From contig NZ_JAYFUM010000009.1 of assembly GCF_034929435.1 (NCBI RefSeq), positions 174,255-238,254 of the forward strand: DNA of 64,000 bases, read 5' to 3'. Of the stretch, positions 27,011-35,769 are shown in pieces; positions within the stretch are counted from its first letter, which is position 1, and each line of letters begins with the position of its first letter. The DNA is from Arcicella rigui (GTDB lineage: Bacteria; Bacteroidota; Bacteroidia; Cytophagales; Spirosomataceae). Made by a program: the position numbers and the translations under genes. The notes below the pieces were generated by a model. The model was not told the origin of the DNA and did not search any database. It saw only the letters and a program-made list of their open reading frames with translations.

Positions 27011-27567
27011 ATGGGTTTTGCCTATAAAATAAACAACCCAAGAGGAACATATTTTATCACCTTTGCCACTGTTCAATGGGTTGATGCTTTCACCAGAAAG
27101 CGTTACGTTGATATTGTGTTAGAGAGTATAAGGTATTGTCAAAAAGAAAAAGGGTTAAGGATTCATGCTTAGTGTATTATGTCTAATCATGTCCATTTGA
27201 TTGCTTCAACGCTTCACCCAAAACCTACTTTATCCGATATTTTGCGAGACCTTAAAAAATTTACTTCTAATAAAATCTTAGAAGCTATTCAAGATGAACA
27301 AGAAATAGAATTAGAAAAGGTTGGATGCTATGGTTATTTAAAAGTGCTGGAGAGCGTAATCCTAACAATACATTTTTCCAATTCTGGCGACAAGACAATC
27401 ATCCAGAGGAGATTTTCTCAGCAAAATTTATGGAAAGTAAATTAGATTATATTCATAATAATCCTGTAAAAGCTGGCTTAGTAGAAGAACCTTGGGAGTA
27501 TTTACTTTCGTCTGCAAGGGATTATATGACAAATAGAAAAGGATTATTAGAGATTGATTTTGTTTGA
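27011..27567 (+). pseudogene. REP-associated tyrosine transposase (RAYT), disrupted
   Basis: Translation from ATG 27011 gives an IS200-like Y1 transposase start (TYFITFATVQWVDAFTR), but a TAG stops it at 27170-27172, where related proteins read a tyrosine or similar before MSNHVHLI (27179 on). The HVH metal motif remains intact. The frame then shifts near 27330-27355, after which GERNPNNTFFQFWRQDN and the typical C-terminal YIHNNPVKAGLVEEPWEY appear in another frame. The gene is therefore inactive. It could not supply transposition for its own repeats, so any movement would need a source elsewhere in the genome. Confidence 0.88.
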
Positions 27568-27575
27568 AATAGCTC

Positions 27576-27630
27576 GCAGTCGGAGACTGCATTTTATTGA
27601 GCGTTCCAAGTTTTTAAACTTGGAACAGCA
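27576..27630 (-). repeat. Right REP-like inverted repeat of the RAYT element
   Basis: The inverted counterpart of the left repeat, with GCAGTCGGAGACTGC at 27576-27590 and the AACTTGGAA-type hairpin at 27604-27626, ending AACAGCA at 27630. Confidence 0.8.
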
Positions 27631-27696
27631 ATGGACTCTCTAAGAGCAACAACTTTCTTTCGTATAATAATCACAGAAACAAATAACTAAACTAAC

Positions 27697-27819
27697 ATGA
27701 AAAGAGTAACAGCAATCGGTGGTGTATTCTTTAAGAGTAAAGACCCGAAAAAAATTACAGAATGGTATCAAAAACACCTTGGATTAGACACTAATCCTTA
27801 TGGTGCTAATTTGAATTAA
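27697..27819 (+). pseudogene. VOC (glyoxalase/bleomycin resistance) family fragment
   Basis: This 40-codon frame encodes the beginning of a VOC-superfamily protein: MKRVTAIGGVFFKSKDPKKI followed by TEWYQKHLGLDTNPYG, the usual first module. It then stops, and no further VOC sequence is seen downstream, so it is a truncated remnant. VOC proteins need two or four such modules. It lies just past the RAYT element; the cause of truncation is not visible. Confidence 0.75.
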
Positions 27820-27978
27820 GGTTTTAGTTCTTTCTTCTTTTGCCCTTTAGCTTTCCTTCACTTTCAATTTAGCACTTCCCTTTTTAGTGATTTTTGTAAA
27901 ACCGTATTCAATTATTTTAGTCAAATGACTTGGAATTTGATGAACTTGTAATTACTTTGTAATAACAAACAAATACTT

Positions 27979-28227
27979 ATGGAACTTTCAGTAATAAACA
28001 TTGGGAACTCAAAAGGAATACGTCTTTCTAAGACAATCCTTGAAAAATACAGTATTAACGACAAAGTTGAACTCATTCTGGAAAAGGGCTATATCATTTT
28101 GAAACCAATAAGCGAACCAAGAAAAGGTTGGGAAAAGGCATTTAAACAGATGCACGAAAACGGTGATGACCAACTTTTAATGGATGATGTTTTTGAAGAT
28201 GAAAATTTTGAAGAATGGAACAAGTAA
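27979..28227 (+). CDS. mazE: MazE/AbrB-type antitoxin
   Basis: The 82-residue protein has the SpoVT-AbrB swapped-hairpin domain (SVINIGNSKGIRLSKTILEKY, about 4-24, then DKVELILEKGYIILKPI). The acidic C-terminal tail (DDVFEDENFEEW) is the part that binds the toxin in such pairs. It overlaps the MazF gene by 13 bases, which is typical. The pair probably autoregulates through the AbrB domain. Confidence 0.9.
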   Translation: MELSVINIGNSKGIRLSKTILEKYSINDKVELILEKGYIILKPISEPRKGWEKAFKQMHENGDDQLLMDDVFEDENFEEWNK

Positions 28228-28541
28228 ATCAATATGACATCGTACTGGTGAATCTTGACCCCACATTGGGTAGTGAGATGAAAAAAACAAGACCTTGTGT
28301 GGTATTATCACCCAATGAAATGAATAAATATTTGCAAACAATTGTAGTTGTACCAATGACAAGTAGCTCTAAACTATATCCAACACGAATTGAAATTAAA
28401 CATAACTTGACCAAAGGCTGGATTGCAATTGACCAAATACGAACAATAGAAAGAGTAAGAATTATAAAACGTTTTGCAACTTTAACAGACAAAGAGATTG
28501 AAGAAGTAAAAACAATTATGCAAAAAACCTTCGTAGATTAA
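28215..28541 (+). CDS. mazF: MazF/PemK-type endoribonuclease toxin
   Basis: The 108-residue protein has the MazF fold with YDIVLVNLDPTLGSEMKKTRPCVVLS (about 7-32), VVPMTSSSKLYPTRIEI and the GWIAIDQIRTIERVRI stretch holding the catalytic surface. MazF toxins cut RNA at short sequences and inhibit growth when the labile MazE is degraded. The target sequence cannot be read here. The locus sits in the accessory stretch beside the mobile element. Confidence 0.92.
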   Translation: MEQVNQYDIVLVNLDPTLGSEMKKTRPCVVLSPNEMNKYLQTIVVVPMTSSSKLYPTRIEIKHNLTKGWIAIDQIRTIERVRIIKRFATLTDKEIEEVKTIMQKTFVD

Positions 28542-28654
28542 TGAAATTACCGAAATCTAACTATCTTTTGCCGTTGCTTGTATTATCATTATCAAATACA
28601 ATTAGTTTTTATACTCTCTAAAACACACTCATAATTATTTCAATCATCAATCAA

Positions 28655-29428
28655 ATGTTAATATTTTCAAGCCTACTTATCGTATTCGCCTCATTAGCTT
28701 CTCTGGTAATAACAGTTGTGGCAATTTTTCAGATTCTTAGTAATGATTTCAAGGGTTCTAAAGTATTATGGATAGTTATCTCAATGATTGGCATTATTGG
28801 GCCTATTTTGTATCTAACAGAAGGCAGAAAACGAATTATCAAAAAAGAGTACCAGAATATAAGCACTGAGCAAACTTTTGCATTCAAAAAGTACTATTTT
28901 GAATTAATTGTAAACTTGAATATTTATATTAAAGTAGCGTTCATGTTGGCTATTACGCTGATTGTACTTGGCTACCTATTGATAAGCTTTGACATCTATT
29001 TTTTCTGGGAAAGTAAATCTATTGGCTATCAACTGCTATTTGTTTTAATCGCTATTTTTTTCCGAAAAGACATAATAGCAAGAAAAAAAATCAATGCTAA
29101 AACATCATGGAGTTATGTAGGATTTTGGATTATTACCTTTAACCTATTTATAAAATTGATATTGATAATAGTTTTAACGAATAGCGAAGCATACGAAGTA
29201 AGCAAAAAACACCTAAGTAATGATACAACATTGATTAAAGAAATTGGCGAAATTAAAGGCTATTCTATTCTTCCCGATGGAGGACTTTCAGTCAGCAGCG
29301 ACTCAATCGGCTCCAGTGGCACGGCTACAATTAATCTAATCATTAAGGGTACAAAAAAATATAAAGAAGCTACGTTGTCTTTAGAAAAAACACAATCAAC
29401 AGATTGGTTGGTAATTGGCATTGAGTAA
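28655..29428 (+). CDS. Membrane protein with PLDc_N-like start and Coa1-like C-terminus
   Basis: This 257-residue protein has about four membrane segments. The N-terminus (FKGSKVLWIVISMIGIIGPILYLTEGRK, about 32-60) resembles the short phospholipase D N-terminal membrane domain. The C-terminal 85 residues, outside the membrane, follow the pattern of cytochrome oxidase assembly factor Coa1: SKKHLSNDTTLIKEIGEIKGYSILPDGG, a repeated GTATINLIIKGTKKYKEATLSLEK and WLVIGIE at the end. Both are pattern-level resemblances. Its position beside mazEF gives no function. Confidence 0.6.
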   Translation: MLIFSSLLIVFASLASLVITVVAIFQILSNDFKGSKVLWIVISMIGIIGPILYLTEGRKRIIKKEYQNISTEQTFAFKKYYFELIVNLNIYIKVAFMLAITLIVLGYLLISFDIYFFWESKSIGYQLLFVLIAIFFRKDIIARKKINAKTSWSYVGFWIITFNLFIKLILIIVLTNSEAYEVSKKHLSNDTTLIKEIGEIKGYSILPDGGLSVSSDSIGSSGTATINLIIKGTKKYKEATLSLEKTQSTDWLVIGIE

Positions 29429-29574
29429 AATGTATATTTACGCTTTTATTTAATGATTATGATGTACAACTTAGTTGTAAAGGTTATATCGAATTGCTTC
29501 AAAAATAGAGACAGCAATATCAAAACTCATTTCCAACAGCTGATTATCTTATCTTTAACTAAAACATTTTCAAT

Positions 29575-30447
29575 CTACAAACTCAAAATTTCGCCAACGT
29601 GTTTCTGTATATTTTTACACATTTGGGTTACTGGTAAATCGTTGTTATCTACACCAAACGGGTTTTCTATTTCTTCTGCTATTAATTCCAAACTGGCTAA
29701 AACATAAAATACAAATACAACAATCGGGACGGCGATATATCCTAAACTAAATACATATCCAAAGGGAAGTGTCATTACATAAAAGAAAATAAATTTTTTA
29801 ATAAACACAGAATACGAGAAAGGAATGGGTGTGTTTTTGATTCGTTCGCAAGCTCCGCATACTTCTGTTAGGGTTTTAAACTCTTCATTGAGCAAAAGTA
29901 ATTGCGTGCCTGTAATGGTCTTATTTTCATAAAGTTGGTTCAATCGTGCAAATATTAGTTTAGCGATATGGTTAGGTTTATGCACATCATGTTCGACTGC
30001 GATGGTTGAAGCAAATACTTCGCTATTGTTCTGATGTCCACGGAGATGTCTTTTCAAAGCAAAGGCATATTCTACAAGCATATCATTAAAAAATTGACGA
30101 TGTTTTGTATCCGAAGAAGACAACAAAGCATTGATTTTCATGGCAAAATTTCTTGAGTTGTTGGTAAGTGTTCCCCACATTCTTCTGCCTTCCCACCAAC
30201 GGTCATAAGCGGTGTTAGTCCTAAAAACCAAGAGTAACGAAATCACAAAACCCAACATTCCATGTAAAATAGTAATGTTCTTGAGGTGACTATTCTCGCC
30301 TAATTTGAATACTTCAAGTTCTAAAAAAGCAATCAAAGCTACGTAAACAGACAAACTAATGAGCATGGGTGTAAGTTGTCTGACAGTATCGCCACGGTGA
30401 ATTCTAAAGATAAAAGTAAACCATTCTTTAGGATTATAATTAATCAT
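29575..30447 (-). CDS. Bestrophin family (UPF0187) ion channel
   Basis: This 290-residue membrane protein matches bacterial bestrophins, pentameric channels for small ions. Key segments are an N-terminal membrane helix with SVYVALIAFLEL, FRTNTAYDRWWEGRRMWGTLTNNSRN (about 70-95), and the C-terminal IPFSYSVFIKKFIFFYVMTLPFG. The ATG at 30447 (MINYNPKEW) is chosen over a non-ATG frame extension. Bacterial members have been reported as cation-selective. It is monocistronic, divergent from the TlpA-like gene. Confidence 0.92.
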   Translation of the reverse strand: MINYNPKEWFTFIFRIHRGDTVRQLTPMLISLSVYVALIAFLELEVFKLGENSHLKNITILHGMLGFVISLLLVFRTNTAYDRWWEGRRMWGTLTNNSRNFAMKINALLSSSDTKHRQFFNDMLVEYAFALKRHLRGHQNNSEVFASTIAVEHDVHKPNHIAKLIFARLNQLYENKTITGTQLLLLNEEFKTLTEVCGACERIKNTPIPFSYSVFIKKFIFFYVMTLPFGYVFSLGYIAVPIVVFVFYVLASLELIAEEIENPFGVDNNDLPVTQMCKNIQKHVGEILSL

Positions 30448-30645
30448 TTTTGTAGGGTTATGAATGAATTGATGATTGTATGTGCTTAACAAATATACAA
30501 AATAGCCCCTATTTTGAAAAAAGAATGATTAAAAACAGAATACTCTATAAAACCAATAGTTTAAAATTCTTTATCGCTTTATATTTGTCGAGTACATTTT
30601 TTAAGTACATTTATTTTCATTTTCAAACTAAACCCTCAATATTCA

Positions 30646-31818
30646 ATGAAAAAATTCATTGCTCTTGCCTTATTGCTTCTGCCTCTGGGTATTCAAGCAC
30701 AACAAGCTAAACCGAATGTTCAAGTAAAAGGAACACTCAAGAATATTAAAGATACTATTTCGATAGTATATGCCAACTACGCCTCCAATGGTAAAAGAGT
30801 CTTAGACAGTGCCAACGTAGTAAATGGACAATATTCTTTTAATATCAAAATTAGCGAACCTGTGCGAGCTCAGTTGACGGCCCGCAATGTAGCAAATAAA
30901 AAAGCTAAAGTTATTGCAAGAAATGTAGCCAGTGTTTTCTTAGAACCGGGCATTATCACCGTTGCCAGTGTGGATTCATTTACCAATGTTAGCGTTAAAG
31001 GTTCTAAAGCTCATTCGGAATTTGTGAAATTACAGGCAGCTTTAAAACCTTATGACGATAAATTGGAAGTACTTTACCAACAATATTCGGCTCAGGTAAA
31101 GAATAAAAACAAAGAAGCATTAGATAAAATAGAAAACGCTATTGATTCATTGGATGCCCTACAAAGAGAAGAAGTATATGGGGCTTATGTAAAGCAAAAT
31201 CCCAATTCACCGATTGCCCTTTATGCTTTAAAAAATTATACTGGCTACGAAGTGATTGCCTCAAAAGTTGAACCTTTCTTTGACTTACTCCCTGCGGCTA
31301 TCAAAAACTCAACAGCAGGGATTGAATTTAAAGCTAAAATAGAAACAGCCAAACTAACTGATATTGGTAGAGAAGCTTTAGATTTCACCCAAAATGATAC
31401 CTTGGGAGTACCCGTAAAACTTTCGTCACTTCGTGGAAAATACTTATTGGTAGATTTTTGGGCAAGTTGGTGTGGGCCTTGTAGAAGAGAAAATCCAAAC
31501 GTAGTACAAGTATTTAACCAATTCAAAGACAAAGGTTTTCATATTATTGGCGTTTCGTTGGACCAACCAAATGCGAAAGAAAAATGGATGAAAGCCATCC
31601 ACGATGATAAACTTACTTGGACGCACGTTTCTGATTTACAATTTTGGAATAATGAAGTTGCCAAACTGTACGGTATTCAGTCGATTCCGCAGAATTTACT
31701 GTTAGACCCAGACGGAAAAATCATTGCAAAAAATCTAAGAGGTGAAGCCTTGGGTAAAAAATTAGAGGCAATTTTTAGTAAGGAAGCAAAAGAAAATGCT
31801 CCTAAAGTCAATAAATAA
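30646..31818 (+). CDS. Secreted TlpA-like thioredoxin with DUF4369-type N-terminal domain
   Basis: This 390-residue protein has a signal peptide (cut after IQAQ, about 19), an N-terminal beta domain of the DUF4369 type (NVQVKGTLKN to about 115), a helical linker, and a C-terminal thioredoxin fold with WASWCGPCRRENPNV (the CxxC near residues 277-280) and the cis-proline loop SIPQNLLLDPDG. Such fusions are common in Bacteroidota; they act as periplasmic thiol oxidoreductases. It is followed by a 72-residue conserved protein in the same direction. Confidence 0.92.
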   Translation: MKKFIALALLLLPLGIQAQQAKPNVQVKGTLKNIKDTISIVYANYASNGKRVLDSANVVNGQYSFNIKISEPVRAQLTARNVANKKAKVIARNVASVFLEPGIITVASVDSFTNVSVKGSKAHSEFVKLQAALKPYDDKLEVLYQQYSAQVKNKNKEALDKIENAIDSLDALQREEVYGAYVKQNPNSPIALYALKNYTGYEVIASKVEPFFDLLPAAIKNSTAGIEFKAKIETAKLTDIGREALDFTQNDTLGVPVKLSSLRGKYLLVDFWASWCGPCRRENPNVVQVFNQFKDKGFHIIGVSLDQPNAKEKWMKAIHDDKLTWTHVSDLQFWNNEVAKLYGIQSIPQNLLLDPDGKIIAKNLRGEALGKKLEAIFSKEAKENAPKVNK

Positions 31819-31867
31819 ATTGATTAAAGTATTCACATTCCACAAGTTCTAAGCAAAACATAAACTT

Positions 31868-32086
31868 ATGTCAGAATTTAAAAAGTATCGAAGAAAACAA
31901 ATTGCTGAATTGAGACCATTCGTAGAAGGGGAAATTTTACCTGAAAAAGTATCTATTTCTAAAGCTGACCGAGACGGAGGAAGTCCCAAAATTGGAGATA
32001 TGATTGCTCGTAATCCCATTAATCACGATGACCAATGGTTGGTAGCCAAACAATATTTTGAAGATAATTTCGAGCTTTTTGAATAA
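31868..32086 (+). CDS. Small conserved hypothetical protein
   Basis: This 72-residue soluble protein is basic at the start (EFKKYRRKQIAELRPF) and acidic at the end. The stretch SKADRDGGSPKIGDMIARNP and the end DQWLVAKQYFEDNFE look like a compact family that occurs in Bacteroidota and phages, but I cannot name a function. It begins 49 bases after the TlpA-like gene and shares its terminator, so the two may be co-transcribed. Confidence 0.75.
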   Translation: MSEFKKYRRKQIAELRPFVEGEILPEKVSISKADRDGGSPKIGDMIARNPINHDDQWLVAKQYFEDNFELFE

Positions 32087-32110
32087 ACTGTTCTTTGCTC
32101 TAAATTCCAT

Positions 32111-32150
32111 AAAAAAACACCTCATCGGTCAACTGATGAGGTGTTTTTTA
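32111..32150. terminator. Bidirectional intrinsic terminator
   Basis: The stem AAAAACACCTCATC/GATGAGGTGTTTTT lies between the plus-strand small protein and minus-strand ahcY, with A and T runs on both sides. Confidence 0.92.
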
Positions 32151-32163
32151 TGGAATCAAAATC

Positions 32164-33480
32164 TTAGTAACGATAATGTTCAGCCTTGAATGGGCCTTCT
32201 ACTGTTACGCCGATATATTCTGCTTGTTCAGCTTCTAAAGTTTCTAATTTTACACCGATATGTGCCAAGTGCAAACGAGCTACTTTTTCATCCAAATGTT
32301 TAGGAAGGATGTATAGTTTTTTCTCGTACTTGTCAGTATTTGTCCATAATTCTAACTGTGCCAAAGTTTGGTTACAGAAAGAGTTAGACATTACAAACGA
32401 TGGGTGACCCATAGCACAACCTAAGTTTACTAAACGACCTTCTGCCAAAATGATTACTTCTTTGCCGTCGATGTTGTACAAATCTACTTGTGGTTTGATT
32501 TGCTCTTTTGTATGACCATAAGCACCGTTCAACCAAGCCATGTCGATTTCGTTATCGAAGTGACCGATGTTACAAACGATAGCTTTGTCTTTCATAGATT
32601 TGAAGTGACGCTCACGAATGATACGTAAGTTACCAGTAGCTGTAACAAAGATATTCGCACGAGTAGCAGCTTCATCCATTGTTACTACTTCAAAACCGTC
32701 CATCGCTGCTTGTAAAGCACAAATTGGGTCTATTTCAGTAACTAATACACGGCAACCTGCACCACGTAAAGACTCAGCAGAACCTTTTCCTACATCGCCA
32801 TAACCTGCTACAACCGCTACTTTACCAGCCAACATTAAGTCAGTAGCACGACGGATTGCATCTACTAATGACTCTTTACAACCGTATTTGTTATCGAATT
32901 TAGATTTAGTAACAGAATCGTTTACGTTGATAGCTGGTAAATATAAAGTACCATTTTTCAAACGCTCGTACAAACGGTGAACACCCGTAGTAGTTTCTTC
33001 TGATAAACCTTTGATACCGTCGATTAACTCTGGATAGTTATCAAAAACCATATTTGTTAAATCGCCACCATCATCCAAAATCATGTTCAAAGGCTGACGG
33101 TCTTCGCCGAAGAAAAGCGTTTGTTCAATACACCAGTTGAATTCTTCTTCGTTCATGCCTTTCCAAGCATAAACAGGAATACCAGCAGCAGCAATCGCAG
33201 CGGCAGCGTGGTCTTGTGTAGAGAAAATATTACAAGATGACCAAGTAACGTCTGCCCCTAAAGCAGTTAATGTTTCAATCAATACAGCCGTTTGGATAGT
33301 CATGTGCAAACATCCTGCGATTCTTGCCCCTTTCAAAGGCTGAGATTCACCATATTCTGCACGAAGTGCCATCAAACCTGGCATTTCTGCTTCGGCCAAA
33401 CGTATTTCTTTACGACCCCATTCTGCCAAAGCGATGTCTTTTACTTTGTAAGGTACGTACTGTTGTGTTCCAGTTGACAT
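32164..33480 (-). CDS. ahcY: Adenosylhomocysteinase
   Basis: AhcY hydrolyses S-adenosylhomocysteine to adenosine and homocysteine in the SAM cycle. The 438-residue product has the substrate-binding SSCNIFSTQDHAAAA, the NDSVTKSKFDNKYGC segment and the NAD-binding loop VAGYGDVGKGSAESLRGAG, and ends PFKAEHYRY as is typical. Length is complete. No SAH riboswitch is evident upstream. It functions with metK (22088-23368). Confidence 0.98.
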   Translation of the reverse strand: MSTGTQQYVPYKVKDIALAEWGRKEIRLAEAEMPGLMALRAEYGESQPLKGARIAGCLHMTIQTAVLIETLTALGADVTWSSCNIFSTQDHAAAAIAAAGIPVYAWKGMNEEEFNWCIEQTLFFGEDRQPLNMILDDGGDLTNMVFDNYPELIDGIKGLSEETTTGVHRLYERLKNGTLYLPAINVNDSVTKSKFDNKYGCKESLVDAIRRATDLMLAGKVAVVAGYGDVGKGSAESLRGAGCRVLVTEIDPICALQAAMDGFEVVTMDEAATRANIFVTATGNLRIIRERHFKSMKDKAIVCNIGHFDNEIDMAWLNGAYGHTKEQIKPQVDLYNIDGKEVIILAEGRLVNLGCAMGHPSFVMSNSFCNQTLAQLELWTNTDKYEKKLYILPKHLDEKVARLHLAHIGVKLETLEAEQAEYIGVTVEGPFKAEHYRY

Positions 33481-33800
33481 TTATTTTTTATGTTTTAAAT
33501 TTCAAAATTCTTAGAATAACACAAAATTAACACCTTTCTGCTTGATTGTAAAAATGATTCAGCATAAGTTTTGCGATTTATCTGTCTATTCTGAAAAAAT
33601 AGATATTTTATCTTAATAAGCATATTTATAAGAAATATTATCTATTAATTCTGCATCTGTTAGTAGAACAGCACGAAGTATTCAAGAGATTTTTCCTGCT
33701 TCTTTTAGCATTTTCTATCTATTTTTTCATTTTTATCATTTGTAAATAGGGAAAATATTATTTTAATTGTCATTGATTTGAAACGCTAAAAATTAATTTT
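33481..33800. other. Intergenic region between divergent genes
   Basis: About 320 AT-rich bases contain the divergent promoters of ahcY and the secreted protein. I see no riboswitch, RNA or open reading frame in it. Confidence 0.5.
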
Positions 33801-34643
33801 ATGAACAAGAAATTTTTAAACCTCCTCATCTTTACTTCTATCGCCAATATCGGTTTTGCACAGCAAGTTTCTTCTGATTCTATTTTTACAAAAGAAGGAC
33901 TTATTTTAGCAGACGTAAAAGAAGTAACCCCTGAAGTAGTTAAATTTAGTTATCCTGCCGAAACAGTGATGAACTCTATTTACAGAAACACCATTGAAAA
34001 AATCGTGTTTAAGTCTGGCAGAGTACAGATTTTCAAAGAATCGCTGGCATTAGGCGAAATCAACAGTGCCTTCGATTTTGAAAAAGTAAGTATCACACAC
34101 GTTGAATCTGAAATCAAAGGATTGTATAAACTGGATGAAGTATTTTCTAAAGCCGTAGGAACAACTACGCTTTCAAACATTACTGCGGTGAAAGAAAGAG
34201 CTTTTAGAAAATTAAAAATACAAGCGGCTTTGCTCGGAGGAAACGTAGTGTTTATGATAGACCAGAATACAGTCGGGAATCAGTACGGTGGCTATTATCA
34301 ATCAGGAAAAGCTACTGAAACAATCTTGACGGGAATTGTATATTCAAACAGTATTCCTAAAACAGAAGATGTAATGGCTTTGCTGAATAAACAAAAGACT
34401 TTCAAAGTATTCTCAAGCTATTATGCAGGCAATAATAGTACAGATGTTGAAGGAAGTTCATTTATACCTGATACTTTTACGGCTGAAAATTTTTATACTG
34501 AAAACGGTTTCGTTTACATCAACGGGCAAACAGAAGGCAACAAGAATACGGTATTTAAAGTGGTTTCATTCAAAAACAACCAAATGATTTTGTACTGGAA
34601 AGACAAAAAGAACGCTTATAATTTGACTTTGGAACTGGAATAA
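33801..34643 (+). CDS. Secreted hypothetical protein
   Basis: The 280-residue product has a signal peptide (cut near FAQQ, about residue 20) and no recognised domain. The segment after it (SDSIFTKEGLILADVKEVTPEVVKFSYPAETVMNSIYRNTIEKIVFKSGR) is similar to a recurring Bacteroidota stretch in which a short beta domain reports a 'use symbol X' type surface signal. It is followed directly by its terminator. Function unknown. Confidence 0.6.
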   Translation: MNKKFLNLLIFTSIANIGFAQQVSSDSIFTKEGLILADVKEVTPEVVKFSYPAETVMNSIYRNTIEKIVFKSGRVQIFKESLALGEINSAFDFEKVSITHVESEIKGLYKLDEVFSKAVGTTTLSNITAVKERAFRKLKIQAALLGGNVVFMIDQNTVGNQYGGYYQSGKATETILTGIVYSNSIPKTEDVMALLNKQKTFKVFSSYYAGNNSTDVEGSSFIPDTFTAENFYTENGFVYINGQTEGNKNTVFKVVSFKNNQMILYWKDKKNAYNLTLELE

Positions 34644-34646
34644 TAA

Positions 34647-34676
34647 AAAAAGGCTGGAATTTCTTCCAGCCTTTTT
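34647..34676. terminator. Bidirectional intrinsic terminator
   Basis: The stem AAAAGGCTGGAA/TTCCAGCCTTTT lies between the secreted protein gene and the converging coiled-coil gene; the latter's stop codon abuts the end of the T run. Confidence 0.9.
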
Positions 34677-35642
34677 TTATTTTACTTCAAAACCTCCTGC
34701 TCCAATTTTAAAACCTTCTGCATACATTTCGATTGCGTAATTGCCCGGTCGGAAAGGAATGCCTCTGTGATAAATAAAATCATAATGAAGATTTTCGTTA
34801 TCAAAATTGATTTCTCTACGAATGGTAAAACCAATGTCTTGTCCATTCATGCTGATTGTCCCCGAACCCATATCTGTATCAAAAAGCGTTGAGCCGTCGG
34901 GGTCAAGTATTCTGATAAATACCGTTTTTTTCCCTTTTTCGGTCAGTTCATTTTTTACTAATTGTACCGAAAGTTTAATTTTTTCTAATTTACGAGCCTT
35001 ATAACGGTCATCCTCAAATTCTTTTCCATTATAAGTAACACCAATTACTTTCAAAGATTCTACTCTCAAAGCAGCGGCTTTGGTTACTTTTTCTTTTAAT
35101 ACTCTGTTTTGTGAAGCTACTTCGGCACTTCTGGCACGAATTTCATCAACACTTCTCGACAAACCCATTTTTTCAGATTTGAGATTTGAGTTTTCGGAAG
35201 ATAATTGTTCGTTTTCTTCACGAAGTTTTACCAATTCAGCTTCTTTCGAGCGAAGAATTGTTTCGTAGCCTTTGATTTTTTCATTGAAATTTTCTTTGAT
35301 TGTCGCAATTTCCAATGAGTAATTTTTAGTAAGCTCTACTTTGTCTTGTTCCAAAGCGGCTTTTGCTCTTTGTAATTCACCAATATCACCGCCTAACTGA
35401 TTCACCTCCGCAATCTGCTGGTCTAACTGAAAAGTAATCGAGTCTAATTTGATACGAGTATTAGCCAATTCCATTACTTTCGCATTAATAACCTCTTCTT
35501 GATTCGCCATTGTTTCTTTTGACTCAAACAGCATATAAGCCAAACAAAAGGCAATCAGTATTACCAAAGCTAAGGCAGCTTTTAATATACTATTACTATT
35601 GATGGGTTTATTCTCAGGACTTTGCGGTAAAATATTATTCAT
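34677..35642 (-). CDS. Membrane-anchored coiled-coil protein
   Basis: The 321-residue product has a single membrane segment (about 20-40, KAALALVILIAFCLAYMLFE), a long coiled coil (about 45-190, with heptads such as ELQRAKAALEQDKVEL and LREENEQLSSENSNLKSEK), and a C-terminal globular beta domain (ESLKVIGVTYNGKEFEDDRYKARKLEKIK to the end) with sugar- or protein-binding look but no family I can name. This architecture is widespread in Bacteroidota. The gene probably stands alone, upstream of murF on the same strand's far side (128 bases). Confidence 0.75.
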   Translation of the reverse strand: MNNILPQSPENKPINSNSILKAALALVILIAFCLAYMLFESKETMANQEEVINAKVMELANTRIKLDSITFQLDQQIAEVNQLGGDIGELQRAKAALEQDKVELTKNYSLEIATIKENFNEKIKGYETILRSKEAELVKLREENEQLSSENSNLKSEKMGLSRSVDEIRARSAEVASQNRVLKEKVTKAAALRVESLKVIGVTYNGKEFEDDRYKARKLEKIKLSVQLVKNELTEKGKKTVFIRILDPDGSTLFDTDMGSGTISMNGQDIGFTIRREINFDNENLHYDFIYHRGIPFRPGNYAIEMYAEGFKIGAGGFEVK

Positions 35643-35769
35643 ATAAATCGAATTATTTATGATGATATTCAGTAGGAATACTCAAAGATAATATAAGTAT
35701 TTTACAATTTTTGAGTATTCCTACGGATTGTCTTTTATTCTTATTATACGGTCGATAATTGTCACGAAA

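Larger units (their letters stand above)
26932..27630. mobile_element. REP-associated transposase element (decayed REPtron)
   Basis: A degenerate RAYT gene lies between two inverted repeats of about 55 bases (26932-26986 and 27576-27630). Each repeat has two hairpins: TTCCAAGTTTAAGAACTTGGA at the outer end, and GCAGTCTCAGACTGC (left) or GCAGTCGGAGACTGC (right) at the inner end. The outer ends start TGCTGTTCCAAGTTT and finish AAACTTGGAACAGCA. REP hairpins with a Y1-type transposase between them are typical of RAYT systems. Confidence 0.8.

Noticed and set aside
33481..33800. SAH riboswitch before ahcY
   Set aside because: The region is AT-rich with no GC-rich pseudoknot pattern.
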